Notes: generated by a model from the sequence alone, not told the origin. Numbered from the stretch's first letter, positions 9,200 to 19,373 are shown. The stretch is DNA of 52,368 bases from Rhodococcus tukisamuensis NBRC 100609 (GCF_001894985.1 NZ_BCXG01000031.1:1-52368); one strand, 5' to 3'. Numbers and translations: made by a program.

Positions 9200-10462
9200 T
9201 CAGTGCGCGACGGGGCACTGACCTCCGTAGTCGACGTCGAATCGCTTGACCCCGTTGAGCCATCCGGACTGCAGGCGACGGGGATCGCCGAGCTTCGAGA
9301 TGTCGGGCATGTGGTCGGCGATCTTGTCGAAGATCAGGTCGATCTCCATCCGCGCCAGGTTGGCGCCGATGCAGTAGTGCGGGCCGGTGCCGCCGAATGC
9401 CAGGTGCGGGTTCGGGTCCCGGGTGATGTCGAAGGTGTTCGGGTGCTCGAACACGTCCTCGTCGAAGTTCGCCGACCCGTACAGCAGCACCACCCGCTGG
9501 CCCGCCGTGATCGCGGTGCCCCCGATCTGCGTGTCCACCAGCGCCGTCCGCTGCATCGACGTCAGCGGGGACGCCCACCGGATGATCTCGTCTGCGGCCG
9601 TCTTCGGCCGTTCCCGCTTGTAGAGCTCCCACTGCTCGGGGTTCTCCATGAACGCGATCATCCCGAGTGTCGTGGCGTTGCGGGTGGTTTCGTTTCCGGC
9701 AACGGCGAGCATGATCACGAAGAACCCGAACTGCTCCGCGGTCAGCGCTTCGCCGTCCACGTCGGCGTGCACGAGCCGCGAGATGATGTCGTCCGCCGGG
9801 TCCGCTCGGCGCGTCTCCGCCAGCTGGTAGGCGTAGCCGAGGATCTGCACCGACGCCATCCGGGACGCACCGGCGAGTGTGTCGTCGTCGTACCCGGTCA
9901 TCTGGTTGGACCAGTCGAACAACTGCTCCCGGGCGTCATCCGGCACCCCGAGCAGCTCCGAGATCGCCTGCATCGGGAGCTCGCTGGCCACCTCCCGGAC
10001 GAAGTCGCCGCGTCCGTTCGCGGCGGCCGCGGCCGCGATCGTCTCGGCGCGCGCGGCGAGCTCCGCCCGCATCGACTCGACCGCCCGCGGGGTGAACAGC
10101 CGCGAGACCAGCTTGCGCAGCTGGGTGTGCTCGGGCGCGTCCTTGTTGATCAGGACGTGTTTGGTCGCCTCGAGTTCCTCCGCGGTGATGTTGTCCTCGT
10201 GCCGCGGAATGCACCCGTTCACGTTGCTGGAGAAGTCCTCCGGTCGCAACGAGACATCCCGTACGTCGGCGTGCCGGGACACCACCCAGAACCCACCGTC
10301 GTGGAATCCCCCCGTTCCCGACGCCTGCTCGTTCCACCACACCGGTGCACTGCGACGCAACTGCGCGAACTCCTCGAGCGGCACCCGGTCGCCGTACAGC
10401 TTCGGGTCGGTGACGTCGAAGCCTGGCGGCAGGTCGAGTTTCGGAACCTTCAACTCGCTCAT
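9200..10462 (-). CDS. CYP125-like steroid C26-monooxygenase
   Basis: This is a 420-aa cytochrome P450. The I-helix motif AGNETT is at residues 255-260, ExxR at 292-295, and the heme loop FGGTGPHYCIG has Cys364. The N-terminal LDLPPGFDVTDP, the SELPMQAISELLGVP region and the C-terminal GWLNGVKRFDVDYGGQCPVAH closely match CYP125A1 as I remember it, the enzyme that oxidises the cholesterol side chain at C26/27. The ATG at 10462 has GAAAGG upstream. It lies directly before yrbEA and after a FadD19-like ligase, which fits side-chain oxidation followed by CoA activation of imported sterol. Exact substrate and whether this is the main CYP125 or a paralogue cannot be told here. Confidence 0.85.
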   Translation of the reverse strand: MSELKVPKLDLPPGFDVTDPKLYGDRVPLEEFAQLRRSAPVWWNEQASGTGGFHDGGFWVVSRHADVRDVSLRPEDFSSNVNGCIPRHEDNITAEELEATKHVLINKDAPEHTQLRKLVSRLFTPRAVESMRAELAARAETIAAAAAANGRGDFVREVASELPMQAISELLGVPDDAREQLFDWSNQMTGYDDDTLAGASRMASVQILGYAYQLAETRRADPADDIISRLVHADVDGEALTAEQFGFFVIMLAVAGNETTRNATTLGMIAFMENPEQWELYKRERPKTAADEIIRWASPLTSMQRTALVDTQIGGTAITAGQRVVLLYGSANFDEDVFEHPNTFDITRDPNPHLAFGGTGPHYCIGANLARMEIDLIFDKIADHMPDISKLGDPRRLQSGWLNGVKRFDVDYGGQCPVAH

Positions 10463-10485
10463 GGCTGGGGCCTTTCGGTGGGATG

Positions 10486-12117
10486 TCAGTCGATCCGGTG
10501 ATCGGGTGCGTGGGCGGTCGCGTGGCCGCGGGCCCACCGGTACTCCGGCTTGCCGCTGGATGTCCGCTCGACCTCGGGCACGATCCAGAAGGACCGCGGA
10601 ATCTTGTATCCGGCCAGCTGGCTACGGGCGTGCTTCTCGATGCCCTCGAAGTCGGGCAGGCCGTCGCGGGCGCGCATCACGACGGCGACCCGGCTGCCCC
10701 AGCGCTCGTCGGGGACACCGACCACGATCGCGTCGTACACGTCGGGGTGGGCCTTGACCACCGCCTCGACCTCCTCGGCGAACACCTTCTCCCCGCCGGT
10801 GTTGATCACCATGTTGCCGCGACCGAGCAGGGTGACGGAGCCGTCGTCCTCGATCCGCGCGCGGTCGCCGGTGACCACCGCCCGCGCGGGTCCGCCGGCG
10901 GTGTGCACCTGACGGAAGATCTCGGCGGACTTGGCCGGGTCGTTGTAGTACCCCAGGGGCACCGGTCCGATCTTCGCCAGCCAGCCCTCGGCGCCGGACC
11001 CCGGTGCCTGCACCCGGTTCTCGTCGTCCACGACCACCGTGTGACGGTGCTTGCCCACCTTCGGACCACCCCGCTGGTCGAGGCCCTTGGTGGCGAAACC
11101 GATTCCCCCGAAACCGGTTTCGGAAGACCCGACCGAATCCGAGATGAGCAGGTCTGGGAGGACCTCGAAAAAGGCGTCCTTGACCGAACCTGAGAACAGG
11201 GCGGCACCCGAGGCCACCACGGACAGGCTGGACGTGTCCACCGCGCTGGCGCGCAGTGCCTCCACCAGTGGTCTGCCCATCGCGTCGCCGGTGATGACCA
11301 TCGCCGTCGGCCGATGCCGGCCGACGAGTTGCCAGGTTCGGGCGGCGTCGAACTTCGGGTCGTAGATCACCGCGTTGCCTGCGAGCAGCGCGGTGAACGT
11401 CGGCATCAGCGCCGAGGTGTGGATCAGGGGCGGCAGGATCAGCATCCGCATCGGCTCGCCGGCCGCCCCGGTGCGGGACTGCTGGAACTCGTCGAGGATC
11501 GGTTCACCGGTGAAGAAGTCCAGGCCGCCGGCGAGCACCCGCCACATGTCCTCCTGACGCCACACCACGCCCTTGGGCCGGCCGGTGGTGCCGCCGGTGT
11601 AGAGGATGTAGACGTCGTCGCCACTGCGCCGGCCGAACCCACGCGCCGGGCTGGCCGCCGCGAGCACGTCCTCGTAGCGGACCGCACCGTGTCGGACGGG
11701 GCTCGGCTCCGTGGCGAGCACGTCCGGCACCTCGACCAGGTGCCGGATTCGTGGGGCCCCGGGCAGCGCCTCGGCCACCGGTCCGGCGAATCCCGCGTGG
11801 AACACCAGCGCATCGAGGTCGGCGTTGTCGTAGAGGTACACCAGCTCGTCGGTGGTGTACCGGTAGTTCACGGTGATGGGCACGGCCCGGACCTTGAAGG
11901 CCGCGAGCACGGCGACCATCGTCTCGATCGAGTTGTGCATGTGGATGCCGATGTGGCTGCCTGCGCCGAATCCGGCGGTCTCGAGATGGTGCCCCAGGCG
12001 GTTGGCACGCTCGTCGAGGTCCCGGAAGGTGACCTCCTCCCCCGAGGCGATGAGGGCGATGCGGTCCGGCATCGCGTCGACGGCGTGCTCAAACAGGTCT
12101 GCGAACGTGTAGGCCAT
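10486..12117 (-). CDS. FadD19-like sterol side-chain acyl-CoA synthetase
   Basis: This 543-aa adenylate-forming enzyme has the AMP-binding P-loop YTGGTTGRPKG at residues 173-183. The SSETGFGG core motif follows, then the TGDRA and GRGNMVINTGGEKV hinge region and a C-terminal catalytic Lys (SSGKPEYRW, about residue 523). The sequence closely follows M. tuberculosis FadD19 as I recall it (GERSADAIYLLYTGG-like region, DSIGSSETGFGG), the ligase that activates C24-branched and C26 sterol acids. The ATG at 12117 has GAAGGA upstream. It should convert the acid made by the adjacent CYP125-like enzyme to a CoA thioester. FadD17 is a close alternative family assignment. Confidence 0.83.
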   Translation of the reverse strand: MAYTFADLFEHAVDAMPDRIALIASGEEVTFRDLDERANRLGHHLETAGFGAGSHIGIHMHNSIETMVAVLAAFKVRAVPITVNYRYTTDELVYLYDNADLDALVFHAGFAGPVAEALPGAPRIRHLVEVPDVLATEPSPVRHGAVRYEDVLAAASPARGFGRRSGDDVYILYTGGTTGRPKGVVWRQEDMWRVLAGGLDFFTGEPILDEFQQSRTGAAGEPMRMLILPPLIHTSALMPTFTALLAGNAVIYDPKFDAARTWQLVGRHRPTAMVITGDAMGRPLVEALRASAVDTSSLSVVASGAALFSGSVKDAFFEVLPDLLISDSVGSSETGFGGIGFATKGLDQRGGPKVGKHRHTVVVDDENRVQAPGSGAEGWLAKIGPVPLGYYNDPAKSAEIFRQVHTAGGPARAVVTGDRARIEDDGSVTLLGRGNMVINTGGEKVFAEEVEAVVKAHPDVYDAIVVGVPDERWGSRVAVVMRARDGLPDFEGIEKHARSQLAGYKIPRSFWIVPEVERTSSGKPEYRWARGHATAHAPDHRID

Positions 12118-12141
12118 GCAACGTCCTTCGGGGTCGGCCGC

Positions 12142-13401
12142 TCACACCACATAGAGCGGCAACGGAATTCCGCGGTCTTCGAAGACAAATCCCGCGCCGG
12201 TGCTGACCTTGGTGATCGCCACCTCAACGCATTCGGGTGCCGGCTCGACGTCGGTGTCGACAGCGACGAGCAGACCGGCCGGGCCCTCGCTCACGACCCG
12301 CGCCGTGAAGTGCGGGTTCACCCCGCGCACCAGCGCCTGCAACGGCTCCAGGTGGTCGCCGTCGACGAGCGTCGGCCACCCGCCGTCTGCGTCGACCGGG
12401 CCGCGGCGACCGATCCACAGCTCGAGGCGGTCGCCGCCGAACCGGATCCCGCTGTCCACGTACTGCCTCGGGTTGAGCAGCGGGTGCAGCGAGAGCACGG
12501 CCGCCAGCCCCTCGAGGTCGGACGGCAGGCCTAGCGCGTCGCGGATGCGCTGCGCGGCCACACCGGCGATGCCGGTCAGCTGTTTGCGGGTGATCTCCAG
12601 GACCTTGCCCTCGGGGGCCCGCTTGCGCACCGCGACGAGGAATCCGAGCGCGAGCAGGTGGTGCTGCAGGCACACCTCCTCGGCGATCCGCACCAGCGCC
12701 GAGGAGGAGAAGTCCGAGAACCGGACGTCGGCGAGCAAGGGTCCCGAGTAGTCGTGGGCGCCGTCCCCGTCGGCCTCGATCGGGCTCAGCTCCAACGCAT
12801 TGGCCGCGGTGCGACCGATCTGCTCGGTGTGCGGCTCCATCACAGGCGGCACGTGGGCCGGGTCGATGACCACCGTCCACGCGCATTGGGGGTGCCGGTC
12901 GGCGGGCCGGCGCGGCGGCCGGTGGATCGGCCGAACCTGGGCGTGCGGGTTGGTGGCGAGCGCGGTCGCGTCGAAGGTCGGGTCCTCGATGTCGTGACAC
13001 ATCGCGGTGACGTACTCGTCCCCCAGCGGTTCGACGTCGATCAGTGCGCCGCAGTGGTCCAGCCAGAACTCGCCGTGCTGCGGGTCGTCCACCCGGTAAC
13101 GGAAGTCCATGAACTGCGACGGCGCCCCGATGTCGAGCTGCAGGCCCTTGAAGATGGTCACCACCGTGTCGCCCTCGTAGCGCAGCGCCTTCTGCATGCG
13201 GCGGGTGTACCAGGGGCTCGACGCCTGCCACTCCTCGATGGCGACCTGCGCCATGCCCTCGCGACCGAACTCCACTATCAGATGGGCCATTCCGGAGCGG
13301 TCGATGAGCTGGCCGCAGAGCAGCAGTTCGGGGACCAGCGTGGCCAGGTCACGCCGGGACAGGTCGGCGAACGAGTGCTGGGGCCGCGTCACCGGGCTCA
13401 C
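12142..13401 (-). CDS. Conserved unknown protein in sterol operon
   Basis: This is a 419-aa soluble protein whose family I do not recognise. It starts at GTG 13401, which overlaps the upstream SnoaL-fold gene (GTGA); GTG codons at 13404 and 13392 are alternatives. The N-terminal half is rich in aromatic residues and carries conserved-looking polar motifs such as EFWLDHCGAL, MCHDIEDPTFDA and VRPIHRPPR, followed by CAWTVVIDP. The C-terminal half is a separate alpha/beta region. There is no signal peptide and no membrane segment. Its tight coupling between the SnoaL-fold gene and the FadD gene argues for a role in sterol metabolism; the Cys/His/Asp motifs could be a metal or catalytic site, but that is speculation. 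Confidence 0.75.
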   Translation of the reverse strand: MSPVTRPQHSFADLSRRDLATLVPELLLCGQLIDRSGMAHLIVEFGREGMAQVAIEEWQASSPWYTRRMQKALRYEGDTVVTIFKGLQLDIGAPSQFMDFRYRVDDPQHGEFWLDHCGALIDVEPLGDEYVTAMCHDIEDPTFDATALATNPHAQVRPIHRPPRRPADRHPQCAWTVVIDPAHVPPVMEPHTEQIGRTAANALELSPIEADGDGAHDYSGPLLADVRFSDFSSSALVRIAEEVCLQHHLLALGFLVAVRKRAPEGKVLEITRKQLTGIAGVAAQRIRDALGLPSDLEGLAAVLSLHPLLNPRQYVDSGIRFGGDRLELWIGRRGPVDADGGWPTLVDGDHLEPLQALVRGVNPHFTARVVSEGPAGLLVAVDTDVEPAPECVEVAITKVSTGAGFVFEDRGIPLPLYVV

Positions 13402-13949
13402 CACAGCGGAACCGGAGCCTTGCCGGCCGGGTACCAGCCGGGCAGTCGCTCGCCGGAGACGGACCGCTGGATCCGAGACTGCATGCCGGTCGAGAGTGCG
13501 TTGTCCTGGATCATCTCCATGAACAGCGCGGAGACGTTGCCGAAGTCGAAGAAGTCGCGCTGCCACGACCACTGGAAGTTGCCGCCGTACCGAAACCAGC
13601 TGCCGCCGATTCCGTGCACCGCATAGCTGCTGCCGTCGGCGCGGGTGGCGTCCGAGACCTGCTTCCACAGGCCGATCACGTTCCCGCTGTGCTCGTCGAC
13701 GACGAAGTCCTGGTACGGGTACTGCCAGCCCTCGAGCCCGTTCATCTCCAGGCCGAGGGCCACCTCCCGGATCTCCTCGCGCCCGACGGCCATGAAGTCC
13801 TGCTTCGGCCCGTAGTTCCAGCCGTAGGTCGCATCCTCGGTGTACATGTCCGCCAACGGCTTCCAGTCGCCGGCGGCCTCGGCCCGCTTGTTCTCGTCAA
13901 TCCAGCGCTGAACCATCTCGTCGAGCTCGGCGCGGTCGAATCCGGTCAT
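13398..13949 (-). CDS. SnoaL/NTF2-fold protein
   Basis: This is a 183-aa protein with the cone-shaped SnoaL/NTF2 fold. An N-terminal helix (FDRAELDEMVQRWIDENKRA) is followed by the family-typical WKPLADMYTEDATYGW and then a beta-sheet region with FRYGGNFQWSWQRDFFD. The NTF2 fold includes ketosteroid isomerases, polyketide cyclases and non-catalytic binding proteins. In the M. tuberculosis cyp51 locus a protein of similar size follows the ferredoxin gene (Rv0762c from memory). The ATG at 13949 has GAGGGAGA upstream. The function is likely binding or isomerisation of a sterol intermediate, by context only. Confidence 0.78.
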   Translation of the reverse strand: MTGFDRAELDEMVQRWIDENKRAEAAGDWKPLADMYTEDATYGWNYGPKQDFMAVGREEIREVALGLEMNGLEGWQYPYQDFVVDEHSGNVIGLWKQVSDATRADGSSYAVHGIGGSWFRYGGNFQWSWQRDFFDFGNVSALFMEMIQDNALSTGMQSRIQRSVSGERLPGWYPAGKAPVPLW

Positions 13950-13996
13950 CGTCAATCGTCTCCCTCGAGTGTGTGTGGATGGTGGCGTGGTGCTCG

Positions 13997-15567
<1,571 letters not shown>

Positions 15568-15575
15568 GTCGTCTC

Positions 15576-16370
15576 CTAGGAGGTGGTGGTGGGGAGCGGG
15601 TTGAGGGGCGCCTCGGGCTGCACCTCGACGAGGACCAGATGCGCGCCACGCGGTGCGGTCACCACCGCGACGACGGCGCTGGCCATGTCGGAGGCGCGCA
15701 GGAAGTAGCCGTGCCGCGCAAAGCCCCACTTGGTCCAGAGCTCGGCGACCGGGGCGAGGATCTCGGGAGTGGAATCCATCCCCATCCCGGTGAAGGTGGG
15801 TCCGGGACGGACGACGGACGCGCGAATCCCGGTGCCCTCGAGCTCCATTCGCATCTGCCGCCCCATCGCCTCGAGACCGGCCTTGGCTGCGTCGTAGGCG
15901 CCCATGCCGGGCCGCGGCCGGTCGGCGCAGTCGGAGCCGATCAGCACGAAGTCACCGCGCCGGCGCTCCCGCATTCCGGGCAGGACCCGGTGGGCCAGAC
16001 GCTGCGCCCCCACCAGGTGCACGTCGATCTGCCTGGCGAAACTGACCGGGTCCATCTGGTCCGCGGTACCGAACTCGAGGTCGCCGGCCCCCGAGACCAC
16101 GATCTCGCCGGGACCGAGCGCCTGCTCCGCGGCCGTGACGAACGCGTCCACCGAGTCGTTGTCGGTGACGTCGAGGAAGTGCGCGAACGCCTCTCCCCCG
16201 CCGCCGCGAATCTTCTCGGCAATCGCCTCGCTCTGCTCGACCCGCCGGGCGCCGAGAGCGACGGGATGACCGAGCTCGGCCAGCGCATAGGCGGTGGCCG
16301 CGCCGATCCCCGAGGACGCGCCGCTGATCAGCGCGGGCCGCCTGGCGGGATGGGGTGCGAATCTGGGCAT
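15576..16370 (-). CDS. Short-chain dehydrogenase (cyp51-linked)
   Basis: This is a 264-aa classical SDR. The cofactor loop GASSGIG is at residues 17-23 and the catalytic set is S146, Y159 and K163 (YDAAK). The usual NNAG motif is replaced by SGAG (residues 93-96), an uncommon variant. ARR near residue 41-43 suggests NADP preference. It is the positional equivalent of Rv0765c between cyp51 and cyp123 in M. tuberculosis. The start ATG shares one base with the stop of the CYP123-like gene (TGATG). The likely role is oxidation or reduction of a hydroxyl or keto group on a sterol or on the CYP51 product; the substrate is unknown. Confidence 0.88.
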   Translation of the reverse strand: MPRFAPHPARRPALISGASSGIGAATAYALAELGHPVALGARRVEQSEAIAEKIRGGGGEAFAHFLDVTDNDSVDAFVTAAEQALGPGEIVVSGAGDLEFGTADQMDPVSFARQIDVHLVGAQRLAHRVLPGMRERRRGDFVLIGSDCADRPRPGMGAYDAAKAGLEAMGRQMRMELEGTGIRASVVRPGPTFTGMGMDSTPEILAPVAELWTKWGFARHGYFLRASDMASAVVAVVTAPRGAHLVLVEVQPEAPLNPLPTTTS

Positions 16371-17587
16371 CAGCGCACCTGCACCTTCACCGGCAGGGTG
16401 GCGAAGCCCCGTACGTTGGTCGAGTGGACGCGCTCGATCCCGGACTCGTCGACCTCGAATCCCGACACCTGTCGGGCGAACTCGGCGAGCGCGATGTTCG
16501 TCTCCAGCCGGGCCAGGTGGGCACCGAGACAGAAGTGCACGCCGCCCCCGAAGCTGGCCAGCTTGGTGGTCGAACTCCGGCCGATCTGGTACTCGTCGGC
16601 GTCCTCGAAGACGTCGGAGTCACGGTTGGCCGAGCCGACCAGGAGCAGCATCTTCTCCCCGGCGGGCACCGCCTCGCCGTAGAACTCGAGATCCTCCGTG
16701 GTGGTCCGCGCGATGATCTGGCTCGACGTGTCGTAGCGCAGGGTCTCCTCGGTCCACTGCGACACGTCGACAGACCCCCGGCCGGCGTCGTCCAGGAGCG
16801 GAGCGACCTGGTCGGGATTGCGGGCGCCCCAGTAGAGCGCGTTGCCGAGCAGCTTGGTGGTGGTCTCGTTGCCCGCCACCACCATCAGGAACATGAACCC
16901 GAGGATCTCCGCGTCGGACAGCTTGTCCCCGTCGATCTCCGCGTCCAGCAGCGCCGACGTGAGGTCCTCGGTGCGCGAGCGTCGACGCTGCGCAATCATG
17001 TCCTTGTAGTAGGTCATCAGTGTCATCGAGGACTCGACCGCGGCCGGCGGGACGTCCTGGACGCCGTCCTCCCGGTGCACCACCAGGTCCGCCATCCTGC
17101 GCAGCTCGGCGCGGTCGGGTTCCGGCACGCCCATCAGCTCGGAGATGACGTCCATCGGCAGCTTGCCCGCGAAGTCCGAGATCGCGTCGAACTCCCCCGC
17201 CGCGAGCGCCGGAGCCAGGTGCAGCCTCGACAGTTGCTGGATGCGACCGTCCAGTTCCGCCACCCGGCGGGGGGTGAATCCGCGAGAGACCAACTGCCGC
17301 AACCGCATGTGCCTCGGATCGTCCATCGCGAGGAACGACATCACGTAGTGCGCGTGGGGACCGTAGGCCGCCGGGTCGAGCGAGACGCCGTTGGCACTCG
17401 ACAGGCGTCGACCGTCCTTGAACGCCTCCACGACATCGCGGTGCCGCGACAGCGCCCAGAACCCGAGGTCCGGGTTGTGGTAGATCGGCGACTGCTCGCG
17501 AAGCCGTTTGTAGACGGGGTAGGGATCGTCGTGGAAGTGGTAGTCGTACGGGTTGAAGACCACCGGGTCGACCAGGGCTTCGGTCAT
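16370..17587 (-). CDS. CYP123-like cytochrome P450
   Basis: This is a 405-aa P450 with AGNETT at residues 238-243, ExxR at 281-284 and heme loop FGGGVHFCLG with Cys353. The start (DPYDYHFHDDPYPVYKRLR), the FAGKLPMDVISELMGVP and HREDGVQDVPP segments and the end (VHSTNVRGFATLP) match M. tuberculosis CYP123 from memory, and the gene order next to cyp51 and a TetR gene is the same. The physiological substrate of CYP123 is not established to my knowledge. It lies 4 nt after the TetR stop, so it is almost certainly co-transcribed with it. Confidence 0.87.
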   Translation of the reverse strand: MTEALVDPVVFNPYDYHFHDDPYPVYKRLREQSPIYHNPDLGFWALSRHRDVVEAFKDGRRLSSANGVSLDPAAYGPHAHYVMSFLAMDDPRHMRLRQLVSRGFTPRRVAELDGRIQQLSRLHLAPALAAGEFDAISDFAGKLPMDVISELMGVPEPDRAELRRMADLVVHREDGVQDVPPAAVESSMTLMTYYKDMIAQRRRSRTEDLTSALLDAEIDGDKLSDAEILGFMFLMVVAGNETTTKLLGNALYWGARNPDQVAPLLDDAGRGSVDVSQWTEETLRYDTSSQIIARTTTEDLEFYGEAVPAGEKMLLLVGSANRDSDVFEDADEYQIGRSSTTKLASFGGGVHFCLGAHLARLETNIALAEFARQVSGFEVDESGIERVHSTNVRGFATLPVKVQVR

Positions 17588-17591
17588 GGAA

Positions 17592-18161
17592 TCACTCCAG
17601 AATCATTGTGGCGGAACGCTCGAGCCGATCGGCGAGCTGCTCGTAGGAGCCGTATCCCATGCCGGCGCGCAGCAGTGCGCCGGCATAGAGGAGTTCGAGT
17701 GTCTCCAGCACGTCGGGGTCGTGTCCGGCACCCAGTGCGCCCTCCAGGCGCCCCCGGATCTCGAGGCCGATCCGGCCGCGCAGGTGCTCGACGTCGGGAT
17801 CGCCGCCGAGCAGGGCGTTGGTGACGGCGGCGGACAGGCCGGGCTCGTCCGCCAGCAGGAGCGCGATGTCGCGAAGCACCGCGACCACCCGACCGGTGCG
17901 GCCGGAGTCCGAGGGCTCGGGCCGGGGCGAGCGCGAGAGCCGGCGCCAGAACACCTCGGCCACCAGGTGTTCCTTGGAGGAGAAGTAGGTGTAGGCGGTG
18001 GCGGGACCGACACCGGCACGTGAGGCGACGGTGCGTACCGTCAGGCCCGCGAAGTCCTCCTCGCGGAGCACCTCCACCGCGGCCGCGCACAGCCTGTCGA
18101 CGGTGTCGGCCTGCTTGGGGGTCAGGCGCCGGCGGGTGGACTCGAAACTTTGACTAGACAC
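17592..18161 (-). CDS. TetR-family regulator of the sterol island
   Basis: This is a TetR repressor of about 189 aa. The N-terminal helix-turn-helix is clear (LTVRTVASRAGVGPATAYTY, then FSSKEHL), and a divergent all-helical ligand domain follows. The start is uncertain: the open frame reaches ATG 18239 (215 aa), and GTG 18173 and GTG 18161 are internal candidates. None has a good Shine-Dalgarno, so it may be leaderless. I favour GTG 18161 because it gives a normal TetR N-terminus. A palindrome (18154-18169) overlaps that start and recurs at the divergent aldehyde dehydrogenase promoter, so autorepression and control of both arms is likely. It matches the position of Rv0767c. Confidence 0.82.
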   Translation of the reverse strand: MSSQSFESTRRRLTPKQADTVDRLCAAAVEVLREEDFAGLTVRTVASRAGVGPATAYTYFSSKEHLVAEVFWRRLSRSPRPEPSDSGRTGRVVAVLRDIALLLADEPGLSAAVTNALLGGDPDVEHLRGRIGLEIRGRLEGALGAGHDPDVLETLELLYAGALLRAGMGYGSYEQLADRLERSATMILE

Positions 18162-18169
18162 ATGTCCAG
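18154..18169. promoter_or_regulatory. Putative TetR operator, site 1
   Basis: The sequence CTAGACA-CA-TGTCCAG is an imperfect inverted repeat with 7-nt arms, one mismatch and a 2-nt spacer. It covers the probable start codon of the TetR gene. The same element occurs at 19358-19373 and, weaker, at 26409-26424. Its position fits autorepression of the TetR gene and of the genes co-transcribed behind it. That it is bound by this TetR protein is inference. Confidence 0.6.
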
Positions 18170-18263
18170 ACACTACTACAGTTCGAGGCCCGGAACGATC
18201 CCGCCGGGCGCCGCCCCGGCCCGTCTCGATCGTCATCACGGCTGGTCAGCAGGGCGACGTGCC

Positions 18264-19121
18264 CTACAGTCCGATCTTCATGCCGGCGCCGCCGTCGACG
18301 CGCAACTGCTGGCCGGTCACGTACCGGGACTCGTCCGAGGCGAAGTACAGCACCGCGTGCGAGATGTCCTCCGGCTCGACCCACGGAATCGGCATGGCCT
18401 GCATGAACGGGAAGGTCACCGCCGCGTCCTCACCGGTGGGGTTCTCGAGGTCCGGACGGAACGTCTTGTACATCGGCGGACTCTGCAGCATGTCGGTGTT
18501 GCAGTTGGTCGGATGGATCGCGTTGACCCGGATCGAACTGGGGCCGAGGGTCAGCGCGAGCGAACTCGTGTACGTCGCGATCATCTTCTTGGCCAGCCCG
18601 TACCCGTCCCCGCCCGGCCCCTGCAGCGCCTGCTGGCCGTTGAATCCGGTCTGCGGCACCAGGCCGGCGACGGACCCGATCGCGATGATCGACGCCCCCG
18701 CACTCAGGTGCGGCATCGCCGCGTGCACGGTGTTGACGACGCCGACGAAGTCCACGTCGAACGCATCGACGAAGCCCATGACCGGAATGTGGTTGCCCAG
18801 CGGGCAGATCCCGGCATTGGCGACGACGATGTCGAGCCCGCCGAGTTCGGCCACCGCCTCCGCCAACCGGGCCTCCATCGCCACCCTGTCACGGACGTCG
18901 ACCTTGGCGGCGACCACCCGGCGGCCGGTCTTCTCGACCAGCTTCGCGGTGTCGGCGAGGTCCCCCGCACCGGCGAGCGGGTACTCGTTGGTGCCGATGT
19001 CCTCGCAGATGTCGAACGCGATGACGTCGGCCCCCTCCTCGGCCAGCCGGACCGCGTGACTGCGGCCCTGACCCCTGGCCGCGCCGGTGACGAACGCTAC
19101 CTTGCCTGCAACTCGGCTCAT
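18264..19121 (-). CDS. Mycofactocin-type SDR oxidoreductase
   Basis: This is a 285-aa SDR of the mycofactocin-coupled subfamily. The cofactor loop is TGAARGQGRSHAVRLAEEGA (residues 12-31), the DICEDI stretch follows, then the ANAGI motif. The catalytic residues are S150, Y174 and K178 (YGLAKK). The RGQGRSHAVRLAEEGAD signature and an insert after the second strand are characteristic of SDRs that hold NAD tightly and use mycofactocin as external electron carrier. The likely substrate is a sterol hydroxyl or an alcohol from sterol breakdown. The ATG at 19121 has GGAGGGAG upstream. It is the first minus-strand gene of the divergent pair and may start the long minus-strand transcript. Confidence 0.86.
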   Translation of the reverse strand: MSRVAGKVAFVTGAARGQGRSHAVRLAEEGADVIAFDICEDIGTNEYPLAGAGDLADTAKLVEKTGRRVVAAKVDVRDRVAMEARLAEAVAELGGLDIVVANAGICPLGNHIPVMGFVDAFDVDFVGVVNTVHAAMPHLSAGASIIAIGSVAGLVPQTGFNGQQALQGPGGDGYGLAKKMIATYTSSLALTLGPSSIRVNAIHPTNCNTDMLQSPPMYKTFRPDLENPTGEDAAVTFPFMQAMPIPWVEPEDISHAVLYFASDESRYVTGQQLRVDGGAGMKIGL

Positions 19122-19187
19122 TGCATCTCCCTCCGAACGAACGAACAGGGAACGGTGATCGGGCACACGCTGCACCCACCCGCGGAC

Positions 19188-19210
19188 GCACCGGACCGCG
19201 AGTCCGGTGC
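19188..19210. promoter_or_regulatory. Perfect 9-bp inverted repeat upstream of the SDR
   Basis: GCACCGGAC and GTCCGGTGC flank the loop CGCGA. It lies 67 bp before the SDR start. It could be a second regulator's operator or a hairpin in the SDR leader; there is no U-tract to suggest a terminator. Confidence 0.4.
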
Positions 19211-19328
19211 GCGATGGCGACCGTCCCGGCACTATGCCTTCCGGGCGCCGCGGTGGTGTGACGAAGAGTAGACACGAAGTCCCTCACTTGTCGATACCGA
19301 TTTCGAAATCTCTTCTGCCCGATACTCA

Positions 19329-19357
19329 TTGCGCGTGACAACTGTGCGAACTATAGT
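19329..19357 (+). promoter_or_regulatory. Predicted promoter of the aldehyde dehydrogenase operon
   Basis: TTGCGC (19329-19334) and TATAGT (19352-19357) are separated by 17 bp, a near-ideal sigma-70-like spacing. Transcription would start near 19364, inside operator site 2, with GGAAGGG ahead of the ATG at 19391. Confidence 0.6.
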
Positions 19358-19373
19358 CCAGACACCTGTCCAG
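19358..19373. promoter_or_regulatory. Putative TetR operator, site 2
   Basis: CCAGACA-CC-TGTCCAG starts immediately after the predicted -10 box and covers the predicted transcription start, an ideal place for a repressor. Its right arm is identical to that of site 1 (TGTCCAG) and the 2-nt spacing is the same. Confidence 0.65.

Noticed and set aside
19299-19310. GATTTCGAAATC palindrome as a third operator of the TetR protein
   Set aside because: Its sequence does not resemble the TGGACA-NN-TGTCYA element; it may be chance or another factor's site.
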